Assembly: GCF_026552795.1 (NCBI RefSeq) | Contig: NZ_JANFPI010000007.1 | Location: forward strand, 124,001-188,000 | DNA: 64,000 nt | Reading direction: 5' to 3' | Origin: Ectorhizobium quercum | Lineage (GTDB): Bacteria > Pseudomonadota > Alphaproteobacteria > Rhizobiales > Rhizobiaceae | Part shown: piece by piece, positions 10,109 to 18,578 of the stretch | How positions within the stretch are numbered: the first letter of the stretch is position 1 | How the letters are laid out: the number at the start of each line of letters is the position of its first letter | Translations under genes and position numbers: made by a program | Notes under the pieces: model-generated | What the model saw: the letters and a program-made list of their open reading frames with translations, nothing else | The model's database searches: none | What the model was told of the DNA's origin: nothing

Positions 10109-10804
10109 ATGACTGAAAAGACGCGATTTCCAGCAGGGCATGACATGAGCGCTGCCGGCCTTACGGATGCCGCCACGTCCCGCCGTGCCATGCTCGGCCT
10201 GATTCTCGGCGCCGCCGCGGCCGGGTTCATGCCCGGTCGCGCCCGTGCCCAGGGGGCAAGCCCGGAGGCGGCCCAGAAGATCGCCGATCATTTCTCCTCC
10301 GTGAAAAGCATGATGGGCGAGTTCATGCAGTTCTCGCCGCGCGGCGACCAGACCAGCGGAAAATTCTTCATCCAGCGGCCGGGCAAGCTGCGCTTCAACT
10401 ACGACGATCCCTCGCCGATCCGCGTCATCGCCGATGGTGCCAACGTCGTCATCGGCAATCTCAAGCTGAAGACCTGGGACATCTACCCACTGTCGAAAAC
10501 GCCGCTCAGCCTGCTTCTGGCGGACCGCATCGACCTCCAGCACCAGATGATCCGCGACGTCCAGCAAAGCTCCGACCTGACCACCATCGTCATGGGCGAC
10601 AAGTCGATCTTCGGCGACCAGACCATCACGCTGATGTTCGACCCCAAGACCAACGACCTGCGCCAATGGACGATCACCGACAATCAGGGCAAGGACACCT
10701 CGGTGATGATCTTCAACGTGAAGACGGGCGTGCATTTCGACGAGAAGGTGTTCTCCATCCCCTATGACGACGTGCGCCGTCCCTCGACCATCCGCCGGAA
10801 CTGA
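10109..10804 (+). CDS. lolA: Outer-membrane lipoprotein carrier protein LolA
   Basis: This 231-residue periplasmic protein has a signal region at about 23-47 with a twin-arginine-like S-R-R-A-M-L-G-L and an A-R-A-Q cleavage site. The LolA fold follows: F-M-Q-F-S-P-R-G-D-Q, G-K-F-F-I-Q-R-P-G-K-L-R-F-N-Y and a late T-W-D-I-Y-P-L. It shuttles lipoproteins from LolCDE to the outer membrane. The N-terminal extension before the hydrophobic stretch is long; a start at the in-frame ATG at 10145 (M-S-A-A-G) is also possible. The GGAG/AGGA run before 10109 favours the longer form. xthA follows 67 bases downstream. Confidence 0.88.
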   Translation: MTEKTRFPAGHDMSAAGLTDAATSRRAMLGLILGAAAAGFMPGRARAQGASPEAAQKIADHFSSVKSMMGEFMQFSPRGDQTSGKFFIQRPGKLRFNYDDPSPIRVIADGANVVIGNLKLKTWDIYPLSKTPLSLLLADRIDLQHQMIRDVQQSSDLTTIVMGDKSIFGDQTITLMFDPKTNDLRQWTITDNQGKDTSVMIFNVKTGVHFDEKVFSIPYDDVRRPSTIRRN

Positions 10805-10871
10805 CCGCGCGCTTGTTCCGGCCCGGCGATTGTCCTAAAGCTCTCCGCGTCCAACAACAGGGAGCTTGCGG

Positions 10872-11675
10872 ATGGCGCTGACGATCACCACCTGGAACAT
10901 CAACTCCGTGAGGCTTCGCCTGCCGATCGTCGAGCAGTTTCTGACACGCTATTGCCCGGATATTCTCTGCCTTCAGGAAACCAAGTGCCAGAACGACGTG
11001 TTCCCCCTGGCGCCGCTCAGGGCGCTCGGCTACCCGCACATCGTCATCCACGGCCAGAAGGGTTATCACGGCGTCGCCATCGTCTCGCGCATCCCGCTGA
11101 GCGAGGATTACTGCACCGATTACTGCGGCGTGGGCGATACCCGCCACATCTCGGCGGTCTTCATGCATGGGGGCCGGCGCATCCGCCTCCACAATTTCTA
11201 CGTCCCCGCCGGCGGCGACGAGCCGGACCGCACCATCAATCCGAAATTCGGACACAAGCTGGATTTCGTCGAGGAGATGAAGCTCCTGAAGGCCGACGCC
11301 GAGCCGGGCGTCTCCTCGATCCTCGTCGGCGATCTCAATATCGCCCCGCTGGAAAACGACGTCTGGTCGCACAAGCAGCTTCTGAAGATCGTCAGCCACA
11401 CGCCGGTGGAAACCGAGGGCCTGAAAGAGGTCATGCGCCTGGGCGGCTGGCTGGACCTGATGCGCCAGTACACTCCGGAACCGGAAAAGATCTATACGTG
11501 GTGGAGTTACCGCGCCAGGGACTGGGCCGCCGCTGACCGCGGCCGGCGCCTCGACCATATCTGGTCATCGCCCGATCTCGGTCCCCATCTGGAAGACATC
11601 ACCGTGCTCCGCGAGGCCCGCGGCTGGGACCGCCCGTCCGACCATGTGCCGGTCACGGCGCACTTTTCCCTGTAA
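10872..11675 (+). CDS. xth: Exodeoxyribonuclease III
   Basis: This 267-residue protein belongs to the exonuclease III/APE1 family of endonuclease-exonuclease-phosphatase proteins. It shows the N-terminal T-W-N-I-N-S-V-R, the L-C-L-Q-E-T-K catalytic glutamate, the G-D-L-N-I-A-P aspartate/asparagine pair and the terminal S-D-H-V-P-V histidine. It incises abasic sites and trims 3' ends during base-excision repair. ATG 10872 is preferred because GGAG lies eight bases before; the in-frame TTG at 10866 is too close to that site. The gene is convergent with the next one, 11 bp away. Confidence 0.93.
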   Translation: MALTITTWNINSVRLRLPIVEQFLTRYCPDILCLQETKCQNDVFPLAPLRALGYPHIVIHGQKGYHGVAIVSRIPLSEDYCTDYCGVGDTRHISAVFMHGGRRIRLHNFYVPAGGDEPDRTINPKFGHKLDFVEEMKLLKADAEPGVSSILVGDLNIAPLENDVWSHKQLLKIVSHTPVETEGLKEVMRLGGWLDLMRQYTPEPEKIYTWWSYRARDWAAADRGRRLDHIWSSPDLGPHLEDITVLREARGWDRPSDHVPVTAHFSL

Positions 11676-11686
11676 AGGCCTCGAAC

Positions 11687-12133
11687 TCAGCCGAAGCGGG
11701 GCTGCATCGCCCCGGCTTCGGCGGCGAGGCGGGTGATGTTCTCGCGAATGCGCGCTTCGGCAATTACCGCAACTTGCGGATATTCCTCCATCAGGCGGCG
11801 GAACAGCGCGCGTGCGATGCGCAGCACCTCGAGGTCTCCCTCCGCCACCGCCGTGAACTTGCGTTCGACCCGCGTGATCAGCGCCAACTCGGAAAGCAGG
11901 GTGCCCGGCCCGGCAAAGCCCTGCGGCTCGCCGCGGCCGCCGGTCACGATGGCGACACGGCCGGAAACGACGATATAGGCCGATTCCGCCGGCGCACCTT
12001 CCCGGAAAAGCACCTGCCCCCCGGACAGAACCTTCTTCTCCGCACCGAAGGCGACCAGACGCAGGGCGTCGTCGGGCAGGCTGGAGAACACCGGTGCCTG
12101 CGAAAGCACCCTGATATCGTCGGCGAGCGCCAT
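11687..12133 (-). CDS. Cyclic nucleotide-binding domain protein
   Basis: This 148-residue protein is a single cNMP-binding beta-roll (Q-V-L-F-R-E-G-A-P-A-E-S-A-Y-I-V-V-S-G-R at about 40-60; L-L-S-E-L-A-L-I-T near 85). No DNA-binding helix-turn-helix follows, so it is not a Crp-type regulator. The G-E-x-x-L...R phosphate cassette appears as L-L-S-E-L-A, with the canonical arginine not obvious, so ligand binding is unproven. I used the ATG at 12133 because GGGAG lies seven to eight bases upstream. The CenR-type gene is next on the same strand after a 118-base gap with a dispersed repeat. In Brucella a similar protein is paired with OtpR. Confidence 0.82.
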   Translation of the reverse strand: MALADDIRVLSQAPVFSSLPDDALRLVAFGAEKKVLSGGQVLFREGAPAESAYIVVSGRVAIVTGGRGEPQGFAGPGTLLSELALITRVERKFTAVAEGDLEVLRIARALFRRLMEEYPQVAVIAEARIRENITRLAAEAGAMQPRFG

Positions 12134-12161
12134 TGCGCGGCTCCCTGTCGGTGAGAAAGAC

Positions 12162-12221
12162 CGTTTCCGCATTTCCCCGAAACGCGAAAACGCTCCAACT
12201 GCTTGTTTTCACGCATTTCCG
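12162..12221 (-). repeat. Dispersed rhizobial intergenic repeat, copy 1
   Basis: Read on the minus strand this 60-base segment aligns with 53677-53736 at roughly 87% identity without gaps. Both carry CGGAAATGCGTGAAAACAA, a TGGA...CGTTTTCGCG core and end in CGGAAACG. Both lie in gaps between genes, as expected for a mobile or mosaic intergenic element of the rhizobial RIME kind (family name is an inference). Confidence 0.75.
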
Positions 12222-12251
12222 GGCACAGAACGGCTGCGCGCCGGAAACGCT

Positions 12252-12935
12252 TTAAGGAACGATCTTGTAGCCGCCGTTTTCCGTCACGAGGATTTCGGCG
12301 TTGGACGGATCGCGTTCGATCTTCTGCCGCAGCCGGTAGACATGCGTTTCGAGCGTGTGCGTCGTCACGCCGGAATTATAGCCCCAGACTTCCTCCAGCA
12401 GAACATCGCGCGTGACGACTTTCTGGCTGGCGCGGTAAAGATAGCGGATGATGGCCGCTTCCTTCTCGGTCAGGCGGATCTTCTTGCCGTCGACCGTCGT
12501 GAGCTGCTTCTGGCTGGGCTTGAAGAGATAGGGGCCGACCGTGAAGGTCGCGTCCTCGCTCTGCTCGTACTGGCGAAGCTGGGCACGGATGCGCGCCAGC
12601 AGGACGGCGAAGCGGAACGGTTTCGTCACATAGTCGTTCGCACCGGCTTCCAGCCCGAGAATCGTGTCCGAATCGGTATCGTGGCCGGTAAGCATGATGA
12701 TCGGCGGCTTGAAGCCGTTGCGGCGCATCAGCTTCACCGCCTCGCGCCCGTCCATGTCGGGAAGGCCGACATCCATCACCGCCAGATCGATACGGCTGTC
12801 CTGCGCCGCGTCCAGCGCCTTGGCCGCGCTATCGGCCTCGATCAGCTCGAATTCGTCATAGAGCGAAAGCTGATCGACCAGCATTTCCCGGAGATCGTTG
12901 TCGTCGTCCACCAGAAGAATCGTCCGGGCTGTCAT
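12252..12935 (-). CDS. cenR: OmpR-family response regulator, CenR/OtpR type
   Basis: This 227-residue two-domain regulator has an N-terminal receiver domain with the acidic pair D10/D11, phospho-acceptor D55 in V-M-D-V-G-L-P-D-M-D-G, and the T-G-H and Y-V-T-K-P-F signatures. A C-terminal winged-helix DNA-binding domain begins near 125 (L-T-E-K-E-A-A-I-I-R-Y-L and H-V-Y-R-L-R-Q-K-I). The start M-T-A-R-T-I-L-L-V-D-D-D, the length and the neighbouring cyclic-nucleotide protein match the alphaproteobacterial CenR/OtpR group, which controls envelope and growth functions. No histidine kinase gene is adjacent. An upstream in-frame ATG at 12968 would add 11 residues not typical of the family. Confidence 0.85.
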   Translation of the reverse strand: MTARTILLVDDDNDLREMLVDQLSLYDEFELIEADSAAKALDAAQDSRIDLAVMDVGLPDMDGREAVKLMRRNGFKPPIIMLTGHDTDSDTILGLEAGANDYVTKPFRFAVLLARIRAQLRQYEQSEDATFTVGPYLFKPSQKQLTTVDGKKIRLTEKEAAIIRYLYRASQKVVTRDVLLEEVWGYNSGVTTHTLETHVYRLRQKIERDPSNAEILVTENGGYKIVP

Positions 12936-13090
12936 GCGTTGCTTTCGCCTTTCCTCAAATCCATTCATTCTTACGCGAAATTCGCGCGTTCAAAAAGCCC
13001 AAAGCTTCAAGCCGGCCGCGAACGTGCTATATGGTCGCACAGCCTTGCGCTTTGCAGGTTTCTGACACAATGGGGAAAATTGGGAAGAAA

Positions 13091-13642
13091 ATGCGGCGCC
13101 TCAAGGCCGGTAACGCGACGTTCATCCGCACGATCCTCGTTCGTGCCGCCCCGCGGGACCGCCGGCGCGCCGTTCTTCAGGCCGGTCCGCTGTGCATTCC
13201 AGCCGCCATCGGACGATCAGGCATCACGGCTTTCAAACGCGAGGGTGACGGTGCCACACCCCGTGCATCCATGCGAATCCTCGGCGGATACGTGCGCGGC
13301 GACCGGATCGCCGATGCGAAATCGCTCCTCGATCTGAAGCGGATTCGCCGCACCATGCTGTGGTGCGATGCGCCCGGCGATGCCAATTACAATCGTCCGG
13401 TCGCGCATCCCTTCAAGAAAAGTCACGAAGAGTTGATGCGCGAGGATGGGCTTTACGACATCGTTCTGGTGATGGACTGGAACGTGACCTGCCGGGCGCA
13501 GGGACGCGGATCGGCGATCTTCTTCCACCTCATCCGGCCGGGATACGAGCCGACGGCCGGCTGCGTCGCCATCGCCCGGCGCGACATGCTGAGGCTTCTG
13601 CCCCATATTGGCCGCCGCACGACGGTCCGCGTCGCACCGTGA
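13091..13642 (+). CDS. YkuD-type L,D-transpeptidase domain protein without signal peptide
   Basis: From the ATG at 13091, which GGGAAG precedes by four bases, this is a 183-residue protein. It consists mainly of an L,D-transpeptidase catalytic (YkuD/ErfK) domain: F-F-H-L-I-R-P-G-Y histidine motif and the P-T-A-G-C-V-A-I nucleophile motif with Cys158. Related proteins crosslink peptidoglycan or act on small substrates, but no export signal is visible. Earlier in-frame ATGs at 13031 and 13070 exist but have weaker ribosome sites. It is divergent from cenR and convergent with leuC. Confidence 0.82.
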   Translation: MRRLKAGNATFIRTILVRAAPRDRRRAVLQAGPLCIPAAIGRSGITAFKREGDGATPRASMRILGGYVRGDRIADAKSLLDLKRIRRTMLWCDAPGDANYNRPVAHPFKKSHEELMREDGLYDIVLVMDWNVTCRAQGRGSAIFFHLIRPGYEPTAGCVAIARRDMLRLLPHIGRRTTVRVAP

Positions 13643-13651
13643 CGTTCGGAC

Positions 13652-13679
13652 GCGAAAAGGCCGGGCAATGCCCGGCCTT
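13652..13679 (-). terminator. Intrinsic terminator of leuC
   Basis: AAGGCCGGGC pairs with GCCCGGCCTT across a short loop, followed on the minus strand by four T residues. It lies between the convergent L,D-transpeptidase gene and leuC and may serve both. Confidence 0.75.
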
Positions 13680-13702
13680 CGCAAGGTGTTCGGAACGGGG
13701 TC

Positions 13703-15112
13703 TCACGCCCAGTCGCGAATATCCACGAAGCAGCCGGCAATGGCGGCCGCGGCGGCCATCGCCGGCGAAACCAGATGCGTGCGGCCCTTGTAGCCCTGAC
13801 GGCCCTCGAAATTGCGGTTCGACGTCGAGGCGCAGCGCTCGTAGGGCTTCAGGCGGTCGTCGTTCATGGCAAGGCACATGGAGCAGCCAGGCTCCCGCCA
13901 TTCGAAGCCGGCATCCTTGAAGATCCTGTCCAGCCCCTCGGCCTCGGCCTGTTCCTTCACGAGGCCGGAGCCCGGCACGATCATGGCGCTGACGGTGGAG
14001 GCCACCTTCCGGCCCTCGACGACGCGCGCAGCCGCCCGCAGGTCCTCGATCCGCCCGTTGGTGCAGGAGCCGATGAAAACGCGGTCGATGGTGATATCCG
14101 TCATCCGGGTGCCCGGCTTGAGGCCCATGTAATCAAGGGCGCGCCACTTGGAGACGCGCTTCGTTTCATCGGCAATCTCGTCCGGGTTCGGCACGACGCC
14201 CTGAACGGACACCACGTCTTCCGGCGAGGAGCCCCAGGAGACGATGGGCGGCAGGTTGGCGCCGTCGAGCACCACCACGCGGTCGAAATGCGCGCCCTCG
14301 TCGGATTTGAGCGTCTTCCAGTAGGCGACGGCCTGATCCCACGCCTCGCCCTTCGGCGCGCGCGGCTTGGTCCTGATATAGTCGAACGTCGTTTCGTCGG
14401 GGGCGATCAGGCCGGCGCGGGCGCCGCCCTCGATCGTCATGTTGCAGACCGTCATGCGGCCTTCCATCGAAAGCGAGCGGATCGCCTCGCCGGCGAACTC
14501 GATGACGTGGCCGGTGCCGCCGGCGGTGCCGATCTCGCCGATGATGGCGAGAATGACGTCCTTGGCCGTCACGCCTTCGGGCAGCGTCCCGTCGACGCGC
14601 ACCAGCATGTTCTTCGCCTTTTTCTGGATCAGCGTCTGCGTGGCCAGAACGTGCTCGACCTCGGACGTGCCGATGCCGTGGGCCAGGGACCCGAACGCGC
14701 CGTGGGTGGAGGTGTGGCTGTCGCCGCAGACGATCGTCATGCCCGGCAGGGTGAAGCCCTGCTCCGGGCCGACGATATGCACGATGCCCTGGCGCTTGTC
14801 GCGCTCGGAATAATACTCCACGCCGAAGTCCCTGGCGTTCTGGGCCAGCGCCTCGACCTGGATGCGGCTTTCCTCGTTCTTGATGCCGTTCACGCGGTCC
14901 GGCGAGGTCGGCACGTTATGGTCGACGACCGCCAGCGTGCGCTGCGGCGCATGAACCTGACGGCCGGCCATGCGCAGGCCTTCGAAAGCCTGCGGCGACG
15001 TCACCTCGTGAACGAGGTGGCGGTCGATATAGAGAAGACAGGTGCCGTCGTCCTGAGTGTCGACGACATGATCGTCCCAGATCTTGTCATAAAGGGTACG
15101 CGGTGCGCTCAT
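13703..15112 (-). CDS. leuC: 3-isopropylmalate dehydratase large subunit
   Basis: This 469-residue protein of the aconitase superfamily isomerises 2- to 3-isopropylmalate in leucine biosynthesis. The 4Fe-4S ligands are in [11 protein letters not shown] and [11 protein letters not shown], and the N-terminal [17 protein letters not shown] signature is intact. It needs the LeuD small subunit, which is not in this window, the usual split arrangement in rhizobia. No leader peptide with a leucine run was found upstream. Confidence 0.96.
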   Translation of the reverse strand: MSAPRTLYDKIWDDHVVDTQDDGTCLLYIDRHLVHEVTSPQAFEGLRMAGRQVHAPQRTLAVVDHNVPTSPDRVNGIKNEESRIQVEALAQNARDFGVEYYSERDKRQGIVHIVGPEQGFTLPGMTIVCGDSHTSTHGAFGSLAHGIGTSEVEHVLATQTLIQKKAKNMLVRVDGTLPEGVTAKDVILAIIGEIGTAGGTGHVIEFAGEAIRSLSMEGRMTVCNMTIEGGARAGLIAPDETTFDYIRTKPRAPKGEAWDQAVAYWKTLKSDEGAHFDRVVVLDGANLPPIVSWGSSPEDVVSVQGVVPNPDEIADETKRVSKWRALDYMGLKPGTRMTDITIDRVFIGSCTNGRIEDLRAAARVVEGRKVASTVSAMIVPGSGLVKEQAEAEGLDRIFKDAGFEWREPGCSMCLAMNDDRLKPYERCASTSNRNFEGRQGYKGRTHLVSPAMAAAAAIAGCFVDIRDWA

Positions 15113-15422
15113 GATTCACATCCGTCCGAAAAAATGGGGAATTCTGGAAAACAGGAAAGGGGCCGGAGAGCCGGCGGCTTCCGGATCAGGAAAGTCGGGC
15201 GAGGAGCGCGCCGGAGAATTGCGCATAAAAGCGTGCCGGCAGGCGTTTATGATCCTGCAGCACGACAATTCTCTGATCTGCGCAACCGAATTTGGATTCC
15301 ATGAGGGTTTCCATACCAGATTTCCACCCGGCCGGCAAGAAACTCTGGAATCGCTTCAAACAGACGCAAAAACGGAAAAGGCGGCCCGAAGACCGCCTTT
15401 TCCGCAAGAATGAAACGAATTC
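15113..15422. other. Intergenic region upstream of leuC
   Basis: In these 310 bases I recognise only the rplS terminator at 15374-15403. The rest should contain the leuC promoter on the minus strand, but no convincing -35/-10 pair, leader peptide or riboswitch is visible. Confidence 0.5.
15374..15403 (-). terminator. Intrinsic terminator after rplS
   Basis: GGAAAAGGCGG pairs with CCGCCTTTTCC around a short loop, giving a U-rich 3' arm on the minus strand 20 bases after the rplS stop. Confidence 0.8.
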
Positions 15423-15929
15423 TTATTCGCTCGTGGCTTCCGTGGACGCCTCGGCGGCAGCCTTTTCAGCGGCCAGAGCCTGGGCGGCAGCGACCTTCTC
15501 GGCTTCCAGACGGGCCTTTTCGGCAACAACGGCAGCGCGCTCGGCATCGTTGAGCTTGCGGGCGCGAGTGCCGGTGTTCTCGACGATACGAGCCGACTTG
15601 CCGCGACGGTCGCGCAGGTAGTAGAGCTTGGCGCGGCGGACCTTGCCGCGGCGCACGACTTCGACGCTTTCGACCAGCGGCGAATAGATCGGGAACACGC
15701 GCTCGACGCCTTCGCCGTAGGAGATCTTGCGAACCGTGAAGCTCTCGTTCAGACCGCCGCCGGAGCGGGCGATGCAGACGCCTTCATAGGCCTGCACGCG
15801 GGTGCGGTTGCCTTCCTTGACGCGGACGTTGACGCGAACCGTGTCGCCCGGAGAAAATTCCGGCAGAACGCGCTGGGCTTCGATCTTGGCGGCCTGTTCG
15901 GCCTCGAGCTGCTGAATGATGTTGGTCAT
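15423..15929 (-). CDS. rplS: Ribosomal protein L19 (bL19)
   Basis: This 168-residue protein has the bL19 core at about 1-118: [33 protein letters not shown] and [14 protein letters not shown]. An Ala/Glu-rich helical tail of about 45 residues follows, the kind of extension common in rhizobial L19. It sits at the 30S-50S interface. Start chosen at M-T-N-I-I-Q-Q-L, the family N-terminus; a longer in-frame reading from 15977 adds 16 non-homologous residues. It closes the rpsP-rimM-trmD cluster. Confidence 0.95.
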   Translation of the reverse strand: MTNIIQQLEAEQAAKIEAQRVLPEFSPGDTVRVNVRVKEGNRTRVQAYEGVCIARSGGGLNESFTVRKISYGEGVERVFPIYSPLVESVEVVRRGKVRRAKLYYLRDRRGKSARIVENTGTRARKLNDAERAAVVAEKARLEAEKVAAAQALAAEKAAAEASTEATSE

Positions 15930-16122
15930 GGGTCTAACCTCTAGGTTTTTCTCAATCAGCCAGAACGCTCTCGTCATCCCCTTGGGTATTCCGCAGGGGT
16001 GCGCCGTAAGGCGGGAGCGGATTGCGTGATCTTTGTTTGCGGCAGACGGGCGAACCCGTATTTTCCGGGTGGGCCATACACTATCCCCGGCCCGGAATCA
16101 ACAGGCCGAGCCGGGCAAAACC

Positions 16123-16479
16123 CTATTTCGCCTTGCCGATAGGCCCCAGATGCGTCTCGGTGAAGCCGCTTGCGTATTTCAGGCCGTAGCCGAGCGCCCG
16201 GTCGAGGGCGATATGGAAGGTCCAGACCAGCGCGACCGGCAGGGCAAGCCCCCAGTCGAGGAGATGACCGACGACGACAAGCAGGGCGACGCCGATGAAG
16301 CTGTGCGCGGCATTATAGCCTATCGCCCCCAGACGCGGCCCGAAAAGATAGGCGAGGATGGCGATATCCGGCGCCAGCACGAGCAGGGCGAACAGCGTCC
16401 AGCTTGCGCCCGTTGCCCAGTAGCCGCCGAGCGCGATCAGCGCGACGGCCAGATTTTCAAGCCGCAGCAGATGCTTCAC
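16123..16479 (-). CDS. DUF4260 membrane protein
   Basis: This 118-residue small integral membrane protein has three to four hydrophobic segments and the DUF4260 features L-L-R-L-E-N-L at the start, [15 protein letters not shown] and a late [14 protein letters not shown]. The GTG start overlaps the trmD stop codon by four bases (GTGA at 16479-16476), which implies translational coupling. Function unknown. Its place between trmD and rplS is unusual, since these ribosome genes normally lie next to each other. Confidence 0.82.
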   Translation of the reverse strand: MKHLLRLENLAVALIALGGYWATGASWTLFALLVLAPDIAILAYLFGPRLGAIGYNAAHSFIGVALLVVVGHLLDWGLALPVALVWTFHIALDRALGYGLKYASGFTETHLGPIGKAK

Positions 16480-17186
16480 GTCTTGTCCCGTCTGTAGGCC
16501 GTCCACAGATCGGGACGGCGCGCGCGGGTCAGTTCCTCCGCCTGTTCCCGCCGCCACCCCTCGATGGCGGCGTGATTGCCGGAGGTCAGGACGGCCGGTA
16601 TTTCCTTGCCCTCGAAAACCTGCGGGCGGGTGTAGTGCGGATGCTCCAGAAGATCGCCCTCGAAGCTTTCATGGACGCCCGAAAACGCGTTGCCCATCAC
16701 GCCCGGAAGAATGCGCACCACCGCATCGAGCAGCGTCAGCGCCGCCGGCTCGCCGCCGGACAGCACGTAATCGCCAATGGAGACCTCTTCCAGCCCCCGC
16801 GCCTCGATGACACGCTGGTCGACGCCTTCGAACCGCCCGCAGACGATGACGCAGCCGTCCCCCGCCGCCAGTTCCCGGACCCGGTTCTGGGTCAGCGGCC
16901 GCCCGCGCGGGCTCATCAGCAGCCGGGGACGCGTGTCGCCGGCAGGAGAGGCGTGGTCGATGGCGCTTGCCAGAATATCCGGCTTCAGCACCATGCCGGC
17001 GCCGCCGCCGGCAGGCGTATCGTCCACGGTGCGGTGCCGGTCGGCGGCGAAATCGCGGATCTGCACCGTCTCGATCAGCCATTGGCCGCGTTCCAGCGCC
17101 TTGCCCGACAGCGAATATTGAAGGTGTCCGGGAAACATCTCGGGATAGAGCGTCAGGACCGTGGCGCGAAAGGGCATGGCGGTCAC
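16476..17186 (-). CDS. trmD: tRNA (guanine-N1)-methyltransferase
   Basis: This 236-residue SPOUT methyltransferase makes m1G37 in tRNAs and prevents +1 frameshifting. It shows the P-E-M-F start region, [24 protein letters not shown], the trefoil-knot motifs [13 protein letters not shown] and [10 protein letters not shown], and [10 protein letters not shown] near the end. Its ATG overlaps the rimM stop (ATGA), and its stop overlaps the DUF4260 start. Confidence 0.95.
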   Translation of the reverse strand: MTAMPFRATVLTLYPEMFPGHLQYSLSGKALERGQWLIETVQIRDFAADRHRTVDDTPAGGGAGMVLKPDILASAIDHASPAGDTRPRLLMSPRGRPLTQNRVRELAAGDGCVIVCGRFEGVDQRVIEARGLEEVSIGDYVLSGGEPAALTLLDAVVRILPGVMGNAFSGVHESFEGDLLEHPHYTRPQVFEGKEIPAVLTSGNHAAIEGWRREQAEELTRARRPDLWTAYRRDKT

Positions 17187-17734
17187 GTGCCCGGTTTCAG
17201 CGACTTGTCGCCGTCGATGTCGACAAGCCCGGCGGCGACCGGATCGATCAGCAGCCGGCCGCCGTCCAGATCGATCTCCAGCACGGCCGCCTCCGAGAAG
17301 GGAATGAGGACGGGCCGCCTGCCGGGCCCCTTGAGTTCCAGAAGATCGCCCGCGCCGAAATCGTAGACGGCGCTGACATTGCCGTAGCTGCGGCCCTCGG
17401 CGTCGACGACCTCCAGCCCTTCGAGGTCGGCATAGAAGAATTCGTCCTCGTCCAGCTCGTCGTCCGGCAGGTTGTCGCGCTCGATATAGAGTTCGAGGCC
17501 GTTCAGCGCTTCCGCCGCATTGCGGTCGTTGACGCCGCGGAAACGCACGATGACGACGTTCTTGCCCTCGCGGACCTCAAGCACCTCGAAGATGCGGCCG
17601 TCGCCCGAATGCAGGTGGCCGTAATCACCGATCGACATCGGATCGTCCGTGAAGGAGCGCACGCGCACCTCCCCGCGCAGCCCCTGAGCCGCGCCGACGA
17701 CCGCCACCAGAACCGGATTTTCGAGTTTCGACAT
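17183..17734 (-). CDS. rimM: 16S rRNA processing protein RimM
   Basis: This 183-residue protein has an N-terminal RimM beta-barrel ([17 protein letters not shown]) and a C-terminal PRC-barrel ([12 protein letters not shown] and [16 protein letters not shown]). It binds ribosomal protein S19 and helps mature the 30S head. It overlaps trmD by four bases. A strong hairpin terminator separates it from rpsP, so its level may be lower than that of the ribosomal proteins. Confidence 0.94.
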   Translation of the reverse strand: MSKLENPVLVAVVGAAQGLRGEVRVRSFTDDPMSIGDYGHLHSGDGRIFEVLEVREGKNVVIVRFRGVNDRNAAEALNGLELYIERDNLPDDELDEDEFFYADLEGLEVVDAEGRSYGNVSAVYDFGAGDLLELKGPGRRPVLIPFSEAAVLEIDLDGGRLLIDPVAAGLVDIDGDKSLKPGT

Positions 17735-17785
17735 CGCATGCCTCCTGATCCGCCCCTTTTAACCGGAGACGGTTCCGTTGGAAAC

Positions 17786-17818
17786 GGAAAACGGGCGGCG
17801 TGATGCCACGCCGCCCGT
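17786..17818 (-). terminator. Hairpin terminator between rpsP and rimM
   Basis: A perfect twelve-base-pair stem (ACGGGCGGCGTG with CACGCCGCCCGT), a four-base loop and four T residues on the minus strand follow the rpsP stop by about 20 bases. It probably works as a partial terminator inside the operon. Confidence 0.8.
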
Positions 17819-17839
17819 CGAATATAAGGGGAAAGCCGC

Positions 17840-18202
17840 TTATTCCGCAGCGGCGGCGGCAGCTTCCTCGGCCTTCTGGGCCTTCTCGGCGGTGCGCTCC
17901 TGAGCCTTCTTGCCGGGCTTCGCCTTTTCCGGGTTGCTCTTGGCGTCGCGCTTGGCGAGACCGGCCTGGTCGAGGAAACGCAGGACGCGGTCGGTCGGCT
18001 GGGCGCCGTTGCCGAGCCAATGCTGAACGCGCTCGACGTTCAGTTCGACGCGCTTTTCGTTGTCCTTGCCGAGCATCGGGTTCCAGGAACCGAGCTTCTC
18101 GATGAAACGGCCGTCGCGCGGCGAGCGGGCGTCGGCGACGACGATGTGGTAGTACGGACGCTTCTTGGAACCGCCGCGGGCGAGACGAATCTTCAGGGAC
18201 AT
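17840..18202 (-). CDS. rpsP: Ribosomal protein S16 (bS16)
   Basis: This 120-residue protein has the bS16 core at 1-80: [29 protein letters not shown] and [13 protein letters not shown] Lys/Ala/Glu-rich tail of about 35 residues, usual in rhizobia, follows. Start fixed at M-S-L-K-I-R, which a GGAGT ribosome site precedes. First gene of the rpsP-rimM-trmD run, downstream of the chorismate mutase gene by 55 bases. Confidence 0.95.
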   Translation of the reverse strand: MSLKIRLARGGSKKRPYYHIVVADARSPRDGRFIEKLGSWNPMLGKDNEKRVELNVERVQHWLGNGAQPTDRVLRFLDQAGLAKRDAKSNPEKAKPGKKAQERTAEKAQKAEEAAAAAAE

Positions 18203-18257
18203 GGGTTTACTCCTTGTGGTGTTTTCTGTGATCAGTGCCCGCCTTGCGGGCGGGGAT

Positions 18258-18566
18258 TTAAGACTGGCCGCCGTGTTCGGCGGCGATGGCTTCATGGTGG
18301 CGGATCACTTCCTTGATGATGAAGCTCAGGAACTTCTCCGCGAAATCGGGATCGAGATGGGCGTCCCTGGCAAGGCGGCGCAGGCGCTCGATCTGGTATT
18401 CCTCCCGCGCCGGATCGGCCGGCGGCAGGCTATGCTTGGCCTTGAGATGCCCCACGGCCTGGGTGCAACGGAAACGCTCGGCCAGCATATGCACCAGCGC
18501 TGCGTCGATATTGTCTATGGACTGGCGATAGCTCAGAAGCTGCTCGCGGATTTCCGGATCGATCAT
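18258..18566 (-). CDS. AroQ-type chorismate mutase
   Basis: This 102-residue all-helical protein matches the AroQ-alpha fold: [19 protein letters not shown] near the N-terminus, V-G-H-L-K-A-K-H at about 38-45 and a C-terminal [10 protein letters not shown] helix. It converts chorismate to prephenate, the branch step to Phe and Tyr. Its start lies 12 bases after the ffh stop. The pairing ffh-chorismate mutase-rpsP is common in rhizobia and looks like shared transcription rather than shared function. Confidence 0.88.
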   Translation of the reverse strand: MIDPEIREQLLSYRQSIDNIDAALVHMLAERFRCTQAVGHLKAKHSLPPADPAREEYQIERLRRLARDAHLDPDFAEKFLSFIIKEVIRHHEAIAAEHGGQS

Positions 18567-18578
18567 GGTGTCCTGCCC

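Noticed and set aside
15113-15300. Leucine attenuator of leuC
   Set aside because: No leader peptide with a run of leucine codons followed by terminator hairpins was found.
15930-16122. Autoregulatory leader before rplS
   Set aside because: A few short inverted repeats (for example CCCCT...AGGGG) are present but no known L19-leader features.
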